From contig NC_088315.1 of the NCBI RefSeq assembly GCF_910592395.1, positions 10,978,501-11,042,500 of the forward strand: a DNA stretch of 64,000 nt, given 5' to 3'. Each line of letters starts with the position of its first letter. Within the stretch, counting starts at the first letter, position 1. The translations under genes and the position numbers were made by a program. Below are positions 10,354 through 18,376 of this stretch, in pieces. This DNA comes from Lineus longissimus (taxonomy: Eukaryota > Nemertea > Pilidiophora > Heteronemertea > Lineidae). The notes under the pieces were generated by a model. The model did no database searches. It saw only the letters and a list, made by a program, of their open reading frames with translations, and was not told where the DNA came from.

Positions 10354-10744
10354 TATAATGCTCTGATAAAGCTCAGTAGATGTACACGGGAATCACTAAA
10401 AAATGTGTCCGCTTAGAACTGGTTACATCACGAAAATATCTCTACATCCCTCGATGTGTACATGAATATGTACGAAATCGCTCACAGCGAAGGAATTTAT
10501 TCACATTTTTCATCTCCAAACCCGGCTAAAACCTTCGGTAATAAACCTTCATCTTCGTTTCTACGGATAAGTGCCAGCCGGTACTGCATGATGTAGTCAA
10601 TCTTCTCTGTATCACCCTGTATGATCACACCGCTCCATAGTTCAAATAGGCCCCGTGTGGTGGCGTAGTAAGCGGAGCGCTGATTGGTCCATATTATGAG
10701 TGTGTGGTTCAAGGTTTCACTGGTTCCAAGCTTTATCACCTACC

Positions 10745-10903
10745 ATAAGATAATATAACAATAGATGATCACCGGTATATTGCGTAACCCTGGATGCAAG
10801 CAAGGCTTTTGATTGTGTGCACTGTGTGAAGCTATTTCGAAAGCTGCCTAGTAGAGGATTGTGTCCATTAGTAGCACGGTTTTTAGCATACATGAATACA
10901 AAT
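10745..10903 (+). pseudogene. LINE reverse transcriptase fragment (palm, DASKAFDC region)
   Basis: Resumes the LINE after the TIR element: encodes the LDASKAFDCVHCVKLFRKL block (first catalytic Asp of the palm) and RFLAYM. Cut on the right by the insertion at 10,904. The matching uninterrupted stretch is 25,636-25,780. Confidence 0.75.
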
Positions 10904-11593
10904 TCTAAAATACCTTGGTACCGTAAAGTCAACTTTTAAATGGAAAATGCATAAGCCTCGTTCTGAGAGCGGAGTGTTTTGGACACGCAACCAAGATGCT
11001 CTACCAAAGTTCCCTCGGGTTGCACTAAAATGTGGAAACCATGCACACGTCACGTCAATGGAATTTCAGCTCACTTCAGAAGTTTGAGGCTCTCAAAACA
11101 CTGCTTCAAACACAAATCAGCCAAGGAAGCATCAACCACCCTAAGTTTTTTAATGAGCACTACACATATTTGCCGAGAAAAACGCTCCAAATAGCCCATT
11201 TGCGCGGATTTTAGCATCACTTGAGCGAGCCGATGCGGACTTCCTCTGTGCGCTGTACAAAATGTACATGTCTCATTTTCTGTAACGTTGCCGTAACATA
11301 ATGTAAACAACGGCGCTACCGGCGCTCCGGCCGGGCCGGCGATGGATGGAATTTGCCAAATTCGCACATATTCAAGTTATTTTCGTGGCCTATCTTTTTA
11401 AGTTTGAGGTATTTTAGAATAGAAATTGAACCCTCGGCTTCGGACCTTGGTTGAGTTACCAAGACACTCTCGGGTGGAGCTAAAATTTCGTCCAAACCCT
11501 CGCCTGTCGGCTCGGGTTTGGACTGTATTTTAGCTCTACCCTCGAGTGTCTTGGTAACTCAACCAAGGTCCTCCGCCTCGGGTTCAATTCCTT
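10904..11593. mobile_element. 690-bp insertion in the LINE, with a large palindrome at its right end
   Basis: Absent from unit 2 (junction at ~25,777). Flanked by a possible 3-bp duplication AAT (10,901-10,903 and 11,594-11,596). Positions 10,904-11,417 have short inverted ends (TCTAAAATACC / GGTATTTTAGA). The rest, 11,424-11,589, is a nearly perfect hairpin. A GC-rich patch lies near 11,310-11,345. No coding region. The class is unknown: it may be a MITE next to a second palindromic element, or one element. Confidence 0.55.
11424..11589. repeat. Inverted repeat (hairpin), arms ~80 bp
   Basis: The left arm starts AATTGAACCC and runs through CCTTGGTTGAGTTACCAAGA. The right arm ends GGGTTCAATT and contains TCTTGGTAACTCAACCAAGG. 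Only a few bases separate the arms near 11,505, with about ten mismatches by eye. Confidence 0.85.
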
Positions 11594-11653
11594 AATCAAC
11601 ATATTAGCGTAAAGATGGCAGATTATGTATCAAATCTGTTCAGCGCCACAAAT

Positions 11654-12923
11654 TGTACGGGGTGTTGTAATGTTATGTTATGATATGATAAAGTATTTTG
11701 CTGATAAGGCAGCTTATGAGTGCGTGTGATTCATATAGGATCTATATATCACTGGCAATCGGCCAACACGCTACCGTGAGGTATACTGTTCTGTTTTGAT
11801 GTTAGTTAACGTGCAGAATATAAATTGAGTCCAAGAAATGAGGTACATGTACTTTAATGATTATAGCTTGCTTAGGTCGTGTAAAATTGGGGTAGACTAG
11901 AGCTAAAAATGGAGAGTACTGGCTCTCTAGTGGCAGGGAGAGAGTACCTTCAAGGATCGTACCTATCTGCTAGGAGTCAATTTTGAAACACAGCAATGTT
12001 AGCGAGCACTCAATATCACCGAGATAAGATTCAGATATGTTTTATAATTTTAATCAGGGAAGTTAACAATATTAGGTGTCTGGTAATGAAGGGCCTAAAC
12101 CTTGGCTTGTGCTTTCAAAACAGGGTTAAAGGTAGTCTGATAAACTTGCTAATACCAAACTGATAGAATAATTGGTTGCCAAAATATTTCAGAGTGGGAA
12201 GCTTTCGAGTTTTGTTATCAATTTAGACAAATTGGCTCAAGTTGAAGCTTTCTGAAGGTGACTAATTTCGGCATAAAATCGGGTAAAATCGGTGAGAGGA
12301 TCGGAGGTGAATTTTTGGAGGTGGACTCCCGGAGGTGAACTTTTGGAGGTGAACCTCTAGAGCGTTGATATCTTGCCCTTTTTATACCTGTTAACGCCAT
12401 TGCTTCATACCTATTTTTAACCTATTTCTTCATAGTAGACCATTCGGTCATTACTATTTTAGCTGATTAGCTCATTTTCGGATTGCCTCATTGTTAAAAA
12501 TAGTTCAGTTAAATAGGTATTGTTTCATAACATATCAACTATCCTATTATACGATTTATAAAACCGTCATAATAATTATGCATATAAAATATGAGTTTTA
12601 TTTTGGTTCTTGATCTGATTCTAGTTTTTTAAATACTTGTTTTAGACAAATGTTTTAAGGCTGATCATCATTTACTTTCTGACTTACATTCTATAGATAG
12701 CCACTTGGCTACAATTCAAGACTCTTTGAGCAGGTGAATCCTCGCAGTTATGCAATATTTACAGGTATTTTCCAATAATATGTACCAATGGGAAGCACAG
12801 CCGCTAGTGTACGAGGCCTATGTGTGGTAAACATGCAACAGAACATGCATAGTTACATATGAAGAAGGGAATGATTTTGCTTCAAATCGTCTCTAAATAT
12901 AGTGATGAAGGCAGCATTATACA
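11654..12923. mobile_element. Putative solo LTR, 1.27 kb, unit 1 only
   Basis: Absent from unit 2 (site at ~25,833). It begins TGTACGGGGTGTTG and ends GCATTATACA, so it has TGTA...TACA ends. A 4-bp target-site duplication AAAT lies at 11,650-11,653 and 12,924-12,927. No coding potential; minus-strand ORFs inside are short and unlike any protein I know. Different from the solo LTR at 4584. A MITE is the alternative. Confidence 0.6.
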
Positions 12924-13442
12924 AAATGGGGTTAAGCAAGTTGGTGTGTTGTCACCGATACTATCTAATGTGTATTTAGATAAATTTTTAGCGTAGAAGA
13001 AATTCAATATGCTCTCTTTAAGAGTTTTGCAACCTGTCTGTATGGTTTCCAGTTCTGGGACACAACATCTCATTCAATTGAAAATGTATGTAGAGCGTGG
13101 AGGAAGCGTGTTAGGAAAATTACGGGTCTACCGTATAGGACTCATAACAATCTAATTCCACTAATAATCAACGACTACAATATGGAGATTCAATTAGAAA
13201 GAAGGACAATGAGGTATATTGAAAATATGGTTAAATCCCATAACACCTACTTGATATTGTGTAAGAACTTAACACTGAAAGGAAGTGCAACCAATCTTAT
13301 CAAAAATTTAATCCAGATTTGCCGAAAACACGGATTTTATGAATATATCGTGGACCGCATGAACTATTCGTATCTTATTGTAAAAAAAGTTGATGTGCCG
13401 CATATCGAACCGCATATCAAATCCGAGAGTGACAAACACTGA
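12924..13442 (+). pseudogene. LINE ORF2 C-terminal fragment
   Basis: First encodes GVKQ.GVLSPILSNVYLD in one frame. The catalytic YADD block expected next is missing, because the text jumps within about 10 bases to the C-terminal domain (open frame 12,999-13,442). That domain reads FATCLYGFQFWDTTSHSIEN, RAWRKRVRKITGLPYRTHNN and RRTMRYIENM, characteristic of CR1/L2-type LINE proteins after the RT. The same deletion exists in unit 2. The stop precedes the MITE by a few bases. Confidence 0.75.
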
Positions 13443-13443
13443 G

Positions 13444-13990
13444 GCTGAAAGGGTGGATGTCGTCCTGGGTGCCGACAAATGGTACCCAGGTTCGAGATCG
13501 ACTGGACAATAAGCGCCCTGGGTGCCATTACACTAGACAAACAGCACCCAGCTTCTTCTTCTACACTTTTTCTATACCTACAACCGAGGGCACATGTCAC
13601 GATAACCATCATTTTGCAAGATGTCGACCGTCCCTGTTTCCAACCGCGCTCTAAAAACATTTCCTTCATCAATTCCATCTTATTCAAACGGGGTATTCGT
13701 CTCTAAGGGGAGGGAGATAAAGAACGATTTAGTCGAAGTTGTGCAGGGTGAGGAAGGGCCTGATTATAGGCTGAAAATCTGTTCTTTTTATTTCGCGCAC
13801 TGCTAATGCCGCAAGTACCACGGCGCGAGATAAAAAGAAATTGCAAGAAACGTCCTCGTCCCTAAGATCCGTAAGCCAGGCAAAAAGAAGCTGGGTGCTG
13901 TTGTAATGGCACCCAGGGTGCTTATTGTCTAGTCGATCTCGAACCTGGGTACCATTTGTCGGCACCCAGGACGACATCCACCCTTTCAGC
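13444..13990. mobile_element. MITE copy 1 (long-TIR family, 547 bp)
   Basis: Terminal inverted repeats of more than 100 bp beginning GCTGAAAGGGTGGATGTCGT on both strands. Flanking 9-mers AACACTGAG and AAAACTGAG (one mismatch) are a likely target-site duplication. No coding capacity: the repeated short ORFs beginning SSWVPTNGTQVRDRLDN are only translations of the TIR. Sits in the LINE 3' end; same insertion as the copy at 26,523. Confidence 0.85.
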
Positions 13991-14183
13991 AAAACTGAGG
14001 GCGTCCGATGATCATTTACTTTCAAAGGAAGAAGTTGGACATAATCATTGATTTTCTCTCCACGAATTAATTTAGAAAATTACTGTAAACTGTAGTATTT
14101 ATTCCTGCACATAAGGTTTGAAGTTCATGCACTTCGCACAATATTTTGTAGCTGTACTATTATGTCCGAAAATAAACATACAT

Positions 14184-14450
14184 AATTAACCTTTTCATTG
14201 CCAAGCACCTCTGGTCAAAAATGCCTTTTGTGACCATGTGCCAACTGCAACCCCAGTCGTTTTTGGCAAATGATTGTTCTGTATCGCAGGAATCTATCGG
14301 TAAAAGTTCGGTTTGAATACATACATTTTGTCTCAATTCCTGGCAGAAAATTGAGTTTGAAGACACAAACAAATCGGATTCGACGATTATTTTTTGATTG
14401 CCGCGGTATCGTATAACCTCTCAACAGGTGAGCTGACAAGAAAGGCAGCA
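14184..14450. other. Unit sequence between LINE end and MITE copy 2
   Basis: Matches 29,903-30,168 in unit 2 and, in shorter diverged form, 57,396-57,550 in unit 3. Apparent minus-strand ORFs here (70-74 codons) occur in two overlapping frames and have no motif. No gene called. Confidence 0.5.
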
Positions 14451-14459
14451 GTTAGTGCG

Positions 14460-15013
14460 GCTGAAAGGGTGGATGTCGTCCTGGGTGCCGACAAATGGTA
14501 CCCAGGTTCGAGATCGACTGGACAATAAGCACCCTGGGTGCCATTACACTAGACAAACAGCACCCAGCTTCTTTTTGCCTGGCTTACGGATCTTAGGGAC
14601 GAGGACGTTTCTTGCAATTTCTTTTTATCTCGCGCCGTGGTACTTGCGACATTAGCAGTGCGCGAAATAAACAGAAAAAAACGCGCTTAGGCCTATAGGT
14701 CTTTGAAAGCACATTTCGGATGATGTATTCAGAAAAGGTATGTAGGAGGGATATATTCAGAGAATGAAAAATTGTGTGATGACAAAATGAATGGATTTGC
14801 TGCGTATTTGTATTTGTATTTTTCTTATGGTTATCGTGACACGTGACCTCCGTGCGCATGGGGCCAACCTCGATTGTAGGTATAGAAAAAGTGTAGAAGA
14901 AGAAGCTGGGTGCTGTTTGTCTAGTGTAATGGCACCCAGGGTGCTTATTGTCCAGTCGATCTCGAACCTGGGTACCATTTGTCGGCAACCAGGACAATAT
15001 CCACCCTTTCAGC
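14460..15013. mobile_element. MITE copy 2 (long-TIR family, 554 bp)
   Basis: Same TIRs as the copy at 13,444 and a perfect 9-bp target-site duplication GTTAGTGCG (14,451-14,459 and 15,014-15,022). Long TIRs with 9-bp duplications point to the Mutator (MULE) superfamily as the mobilising system. No transposase of that type is visible in the window. Same insertion as 30,178-30,743 in unit 2. Confidence 0.9.
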
Positions 15014-15022
15014 GTTAGTGCG

Positions 15023-15427
15023 ATCGAACCGGCCGATACAAAAATAATATAATTATTGGAAATGTGTTTTAGAACACAAAATAGTCACTAAATGAGCTAG
15101 AGGTTGCTTGTAAGATATTATTTTTAAATGACGAAATTAAAAACAAATGGCTGATATGCAGGACTGTTACTACATTACGTGCCAAGCATCAAGCACATGT
15201 AATTACATTGTAAAAAAATAAAAAAGGACTATTTTTGTAAATGTCTAAAACTTCACTGTCTGTTTTTAAAAAATGTTATTATGACTTATTATGAAATTTT
15301 TTAAAGATACATTCGTATTTTTTCTTCCCTTTGCTTGGCTGCATCTTCGCGAATTTTTGGACTGTCAATTCACGAAGTACAGAAAAAAGGAATTCTAATT
15401 AGTGGTAAGATACAGAATGAGCAACTA
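15023..15427. other. End of unit 1, AT-rich non-coding
   Basis: Matches 30,753-31,159 closely, and 57,560-57,821 in part. No ORF of note. Confidence 0.5.
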
Positions 15428-15678
15428 TATTCAAATATCGATAGGTATATGACAAAGCGCAGTATGTCTTTATCGATCAAGCAGAATTCACTTCAAAATA
15501 TATAATATGTTTCCAAAATATGATAAAGAATTTCAACAATTGAAACAATTGAACAATTTAAAGTATGATTTACTGCATGGTTTGAAAGATAACGTGAACA
15601 GACAGCTATGACACGTGATGAGGATAAGCCTGCAAGACTGCGTTGTTCCAGCAGAGGTTACCTCAAATCAGCCATGGC

Positions 15679-16008
15679 CTAGTTCTCAATTCTCTTGAAT
15701 GATCTTGTGATGGTTGAAGATTGATGATGAAAACAAGTTGTTGCAACAAATGCCAATCTTTCCATTATGATTAGCACCGGGTGTAACCCTCTACTGACTT
15801 TGAAGTAACCTAGTGCAACAGTCATCACCACAAGTGCAACACTATTTTCATAGAGCCCGAAAGTCTCAACGTCGTGTGCTACAGAAATGACATACTCTTC
15901 ATACATCGACGCCTGTAGCATATTGATATGGACAGAGTAGCCTGTGTTGTTGTTCTTGTAGAAAACTCGAGAATTACTGATGTATATATTTGTTTTTTTT
16001 AAAACCAA
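15679..16008 (-). CDS. Exon-like ORF of unknown function (copy in unit 2)
   Basis: 109 codons, reading LQASMYEEYVISVAHDVETF and then a hydrophobic stretch (SVALVVMTVALGYF) that could be a short membrane segment. The reading frame is kept in unit 3 (33,902-34,252) with few changes. The upstream side on this strand ends in an AG (ACATCAG) that could be a splice acceptor. The ORF at 16,359-16,619, 350 bp upstream on the same strand, ends in a good splice donor, so the two may be exons of one gene. No known domain; could be fortuitous. Confidence 0.3.
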   Translation of the reverse strand: MVLKKTNIYISNSRVFYKNNNTGYSVHINMLQASMYEEYVISVAHDVETFGLYENSVALVVMTVALGYFKVSRGLHPVLIIMERLAFVATTCFHHQSSTITRSFKRIEN

Positions 16009-16358
16009 ATATACACATCAGTTGTAGGGAGATAAAGGAAAATCATTTTCATTCAACGGCTAAGCATATAGCAAACTGGAAATTACCGAAACATCGCAGA
16101 AGCAGAAAAGGAATTGAATGTAGGTATAAAGGAGGTGATCTTTCTCGCTATATGTCGTAGTGACAGCAGATGAGAAGATAGGTACTGCCAAGATTGTTAT
16201 TTTGTTAAAAATGCACGTTTCTGCCTCACCGTCTTAATGACAACCCCGAGGTCACGCAAATTTTGGACTGAAATAATGCCTTGTATCGCTAAGATGATGC
16301 ACGTCTGTAAGATACTAACTCCATGTTTTACTTGGAAATTGGAGTAAATCGCACGGCT

Positions 16359-16619
16359 CTAAGAAAAGAGCTTCCTACTTACTTCTTCTGCTTTTTTCGC
16401 ACTTGAAAACTCCATGTCAGTCCGACCTCCCGTTTCTGAGATATGACCGTTTTGAGACATGACGTCCAATTTTAACTTTTGGGACACAACTTCAGCGTTT
16501 CGGTTGCCACTAAAAGCGTCTTCTTTGGGATTTTGCAAGGAATGAATGAAATTCTTGAATGCTAACGTCGTGCTACCTACAGCGCATGTAATTCTTGCCA
16601 TCAACTTATTACCAATCAT
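16359..16619 (-). CDS. Exon-like ORF of unknown function, ends in a splice-donor consensus
   Basis: 86 codons starting MIGNKLMARITCAV. Near the end, KKAEE is followed by GTAAGTAG, a strong donor site, so the coding exon probably stops about 12 codons before the ORF end. The frame is preserved in unit 3 (36,960-37,220) with about nine amino-acid changes. No domain recognised. It points away from the PAN-like ORF at 17,236, leaving a 0.6-kb shared upstream region. Confidence 0.35.
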   Translation of the reverse strand: MIGNKLMARITCAVGSTTLAFKNFIHSLQNPKEDAFSGNRNAEVVSQKLKLDVMSQNGHISETGGRTDMEFSSAKKAEEVSRKLFS

Positions 16620-17235
16620 CGTACTTTGCGTTTAGAGTGGGCTAGGAATAGTATTGGTTGGGAGAGGGGGGGGGCTTGCTTGGAAAAAGTGCATTAATGG
16701 ACTCGCGTATAAATAGCCATGATCAAATTTTTATACACTGTGGCTATTTTCACGCGAGACCTGTATGACGCAAGTCCCAAAATGACATTTTGAGTTATCA
16801 TGGTCTCCGGTCACTTCGTCACTTGGTCGTCACATTCGAATGGCGTAGTGACTGCATCCATTGATGGGTTGAACCTAAAGGTTTAACATAAAAAACCAAT
16901 ATAAATACAGTCAGCAGGCATCACTCTCCTTTGATGTTTCATTGGCATAGTTGATAGGCAAATTCTGTATTCACCTTGGAAAATACAATTTGCCTTTCAA
17001 TCCAAGCTTAACGAGTCGTTTTAGAAGAACGTTGATCAAATTATCTGCAACGGCTATTTTGAGAAGCGTTTCAGTCATCTCGATTAGCAAAACATCATGA
17101 CAAAGTACCCTCATGAGATGAAGACTGTTTATCAGTTCTTATCTTAACCAGAACTCATTCAAGACATTCATCTAATGTTACATTTTATTCATTGGACACT
17201 AAAATGGGGTAAGAATCAGAAATAAAGAGATCAGC
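16620..17235. other. Intergenic region between divergent ORFs, with G-run
   Basis: No ORF. Contains a poly-G tract near 16,667. An inverted pair ACTCGCGTATAAATAGCCAT / ATGGCTAT-type (TATAAATAG near 16,708 against TGTGGCTATTTTCACGCGAG near 16,739) forms an imperfect hairpin. TATAAATAG could also be a TATA element. The same structure is kept in unit 3 near 37,346-37,400. Confidence 0.4.
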
Positions 17236-17523
17236 ATGGGTGTTACTCAGAGACAGGCGGCTTTTGAACATGTGGTCGATAACTTGGCTTTCAAACGTGT
17301 CGATTTAAAAATGAAGGGCCAAACCTTCAGCCAAATCGGGTGTGTTGTCGTGTGTCTTATAACAAAAGGATGTCTCACTGTTAATTACTGGCATGACGGA
17401 GACATTTATTGCCAATTGAGTAAGCGGAGGGGGAGGTGTATGGAAAAGGGTGAACTTGATGACCATCAGGGATCAAGAATGCTTCAAAAAAAGGTAATAG
17501 GCCATCAAAACAACTTTATCTGA
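17236..17523 (+). CDS. PAN/apple-like domain exon (unit 2 copy)
   Basis: 95-codon ORF with a cysteine pattern typical of PAN/apple-like extracellular domains: GCVVVCLITKGCLTVNYW...GDIYCQLSKR. These domains bind proteins or sugars and are usually part of larger secreted or membrane proteins. Coding probably starts upstream through an acceptor (AGAGATCAG just before) and ends at AAAAAG|GTAATAG, a plausible donor after residue 86. No signal peptide is seen here. The unit 3 copy (37,954-38,250) keeps the frame but has one of the core cysteines changed to Tyr. Other exons were not found, so this may be a relic. Confidence 0.4.
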   Translation: MGVTQRQAAFEHVVDNLAFKRVDLKMKGQTFSQIGCVVVCLITKGCLTVNYWHDGDIYCQLSKRRGRCMEKGELDDHQGSRMLQKKVIGHQNNFI

Positions 17524-18376
17524 TATCTTTTGAACTTGTTAAGTTGTTAACAAAGGTGTTTGGAGCTTGATTCCAATTGTTTACCATCTCGGTAATTTCC
17601 ATTTTCTCTCGAAGCCAGCAACGGGTCAGATTTCCGGCGCCATTAACGGAAGTTTTCTCCTGCTACTTTTTCTACTTTTTCTTAAACCCCGTTAGAGTCG
17701 TGGTCAGTCGAAGCGATTATATGCGTGAGGGAGGGGGGATGCAATATGCACAATCGTCTTTTATCTCTAGTTGTCTTCTCGGTGGCCAACTTTGTGTCCT
17801 TCCAAATAGGCATTATGTTTGTTGTCCATGCAGGAGCGTAGCTTGAGGGTGAGCAAAGTAGTCACCAAAAATTAATGTGTTTCAGAACGTGATTTTCTGA
17901 GTGTCATTTAGTCCCCTCACCTCTGCAGCCCCATAAGGTAGCTACATGTATGCACTGCTATGATGAACACCTGTCTCGTTGGCTCAAGTGTTGACTCCCT
18001 GGCTGTGTCCTGTGATATTTATAAGATGTTCCCCGAGTCTGTTCAATAAGACTCTTTGATCCTATTCAGAATACGTAAAATTTGAACTGAAAGTATCAGC
18101 TTATCATGTCTTGGGGAAGAACCATACTCAATGCTGAGCTTGAATGTGATAGGGATGTCGTACGATCGGACAAAGTTACAATCTGAGGATTCATCTGATT
18201 TGGTCCTTCGTCTTCGTCTTCATCGCATGACAGTGCCCTTGGTAATTTGACAGGCTCCCAAAGCCCAGGATGGTTCGGGAGAGAGGAATAGGTGGACCCC
18301 CATATGAAGTGAGGACGTCTGTTTTTCATGCTATACCGGTAAAAAACCGACCAGAGGGTGTCATTCAGAAAAAAAA
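17524..18376. other. Unit sequence upstream of Penelope element, no gene called
   Basis: 17,586-17,895 is absent from unit 3 (insertion here or deletion there; no TSD seen). Positions ~17,940-18,070 contain TTCAATAAGACTCTTTGATC, which resembles an LTR R-region/poly(A) signal, but no LTR boundaries were found. A 103-codon minus-strand ORF (18,096-18,407) is shortened in unit 3 and is not supported. Confidence 0.4.

Larger units (their letters stand above)
6831..10744. mobile_element. TIR DNA element (non-autonomous, ~1.5 kb) inserted in the LINE and itself split by a pogo transposon
   Basis: Ends are about 30-bp imperfect terminal inverted repeats: GGTAGTTGATAAAGCTTGGA on the left, and the reverse complement of GGTAGGTGATAAAGCTTGGA on the right. 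A 9-bp target-site duplication ATAAGATAA flanks it (6822-6830 and 10,745-10,753). Unit 2 has the uninterrupted site at about 25,635. After removing the nested pogo element (7954-10,353) about 1.5 kb remains, with no recognisable transposase. An 8-9 bp duplication suggests hAT or Mutator superfamily; I cannot choose. Confidence 0.8.
5696..14183 (+). mobile_element. LINE (CR1/L2-like non-LTR retrotransposon) fragment, broken into pieces by later insertions
   Basis: Pieces at 5696-6830, 10,745-10,903, 11,594-11,653 and 12,924-14,183 are collinear with the less interrupted copy in unit 2. Order: endonuclease end (YSLSDHSGL), inter-domain linker, first RT motifs, RT palm up to GVKQGGVLSP (visible in unit 2), C-terminal domain, then a 3' UTR ending AATAAACATACAT, a typical LINE 3' tail. 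The interruptions are the element at 6831, the insertion at 10904, the LTR at 11654 and a MITE at 13444. Unit 3 has no LINE here, only the junction sequence on either side. The 5' part is missing, as usual for LINE insertions. Confidence 0.8.
1..15427. repeat. Segmental duplication unit 1 (5' end outside window)
   Basis: First of three direct copies of one block. Positions 1-4580 match 19,678-24,250 of unit 2 almost base for base. In unit 3 they match 38,790-39,209, 42,417-43,851 and 52,392-54,730. The remainder (5,092-15,427, after removing insertions) matches 24,255-31,159. It carries intact genes A1 and B1. Unit-specific insertions are the solo LTR at 4584, the nested TIR/pogo pair at 6831, the palindrome insertion at 10904 and the LTR at 11654. 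The boundary with unit 2 is arbitrary because the repeat is tandem. Confidence 0.9.

Noticed and set aside
13457-15018. Repeated ORFs beginning SSWVPTNGTQVRDRLDN
   Set aside because: They are translations of the MITE terminal inverted repeats, occur on both strands and end at random.
17936-18070. LTR-like stretch with AATAAGACTCTTTGATC (also ~38,330-38,475)
   Set aside because: No TG/CA ends, target duplication or partner found; present in both units 2 and 3 as ordinary unit sequence.
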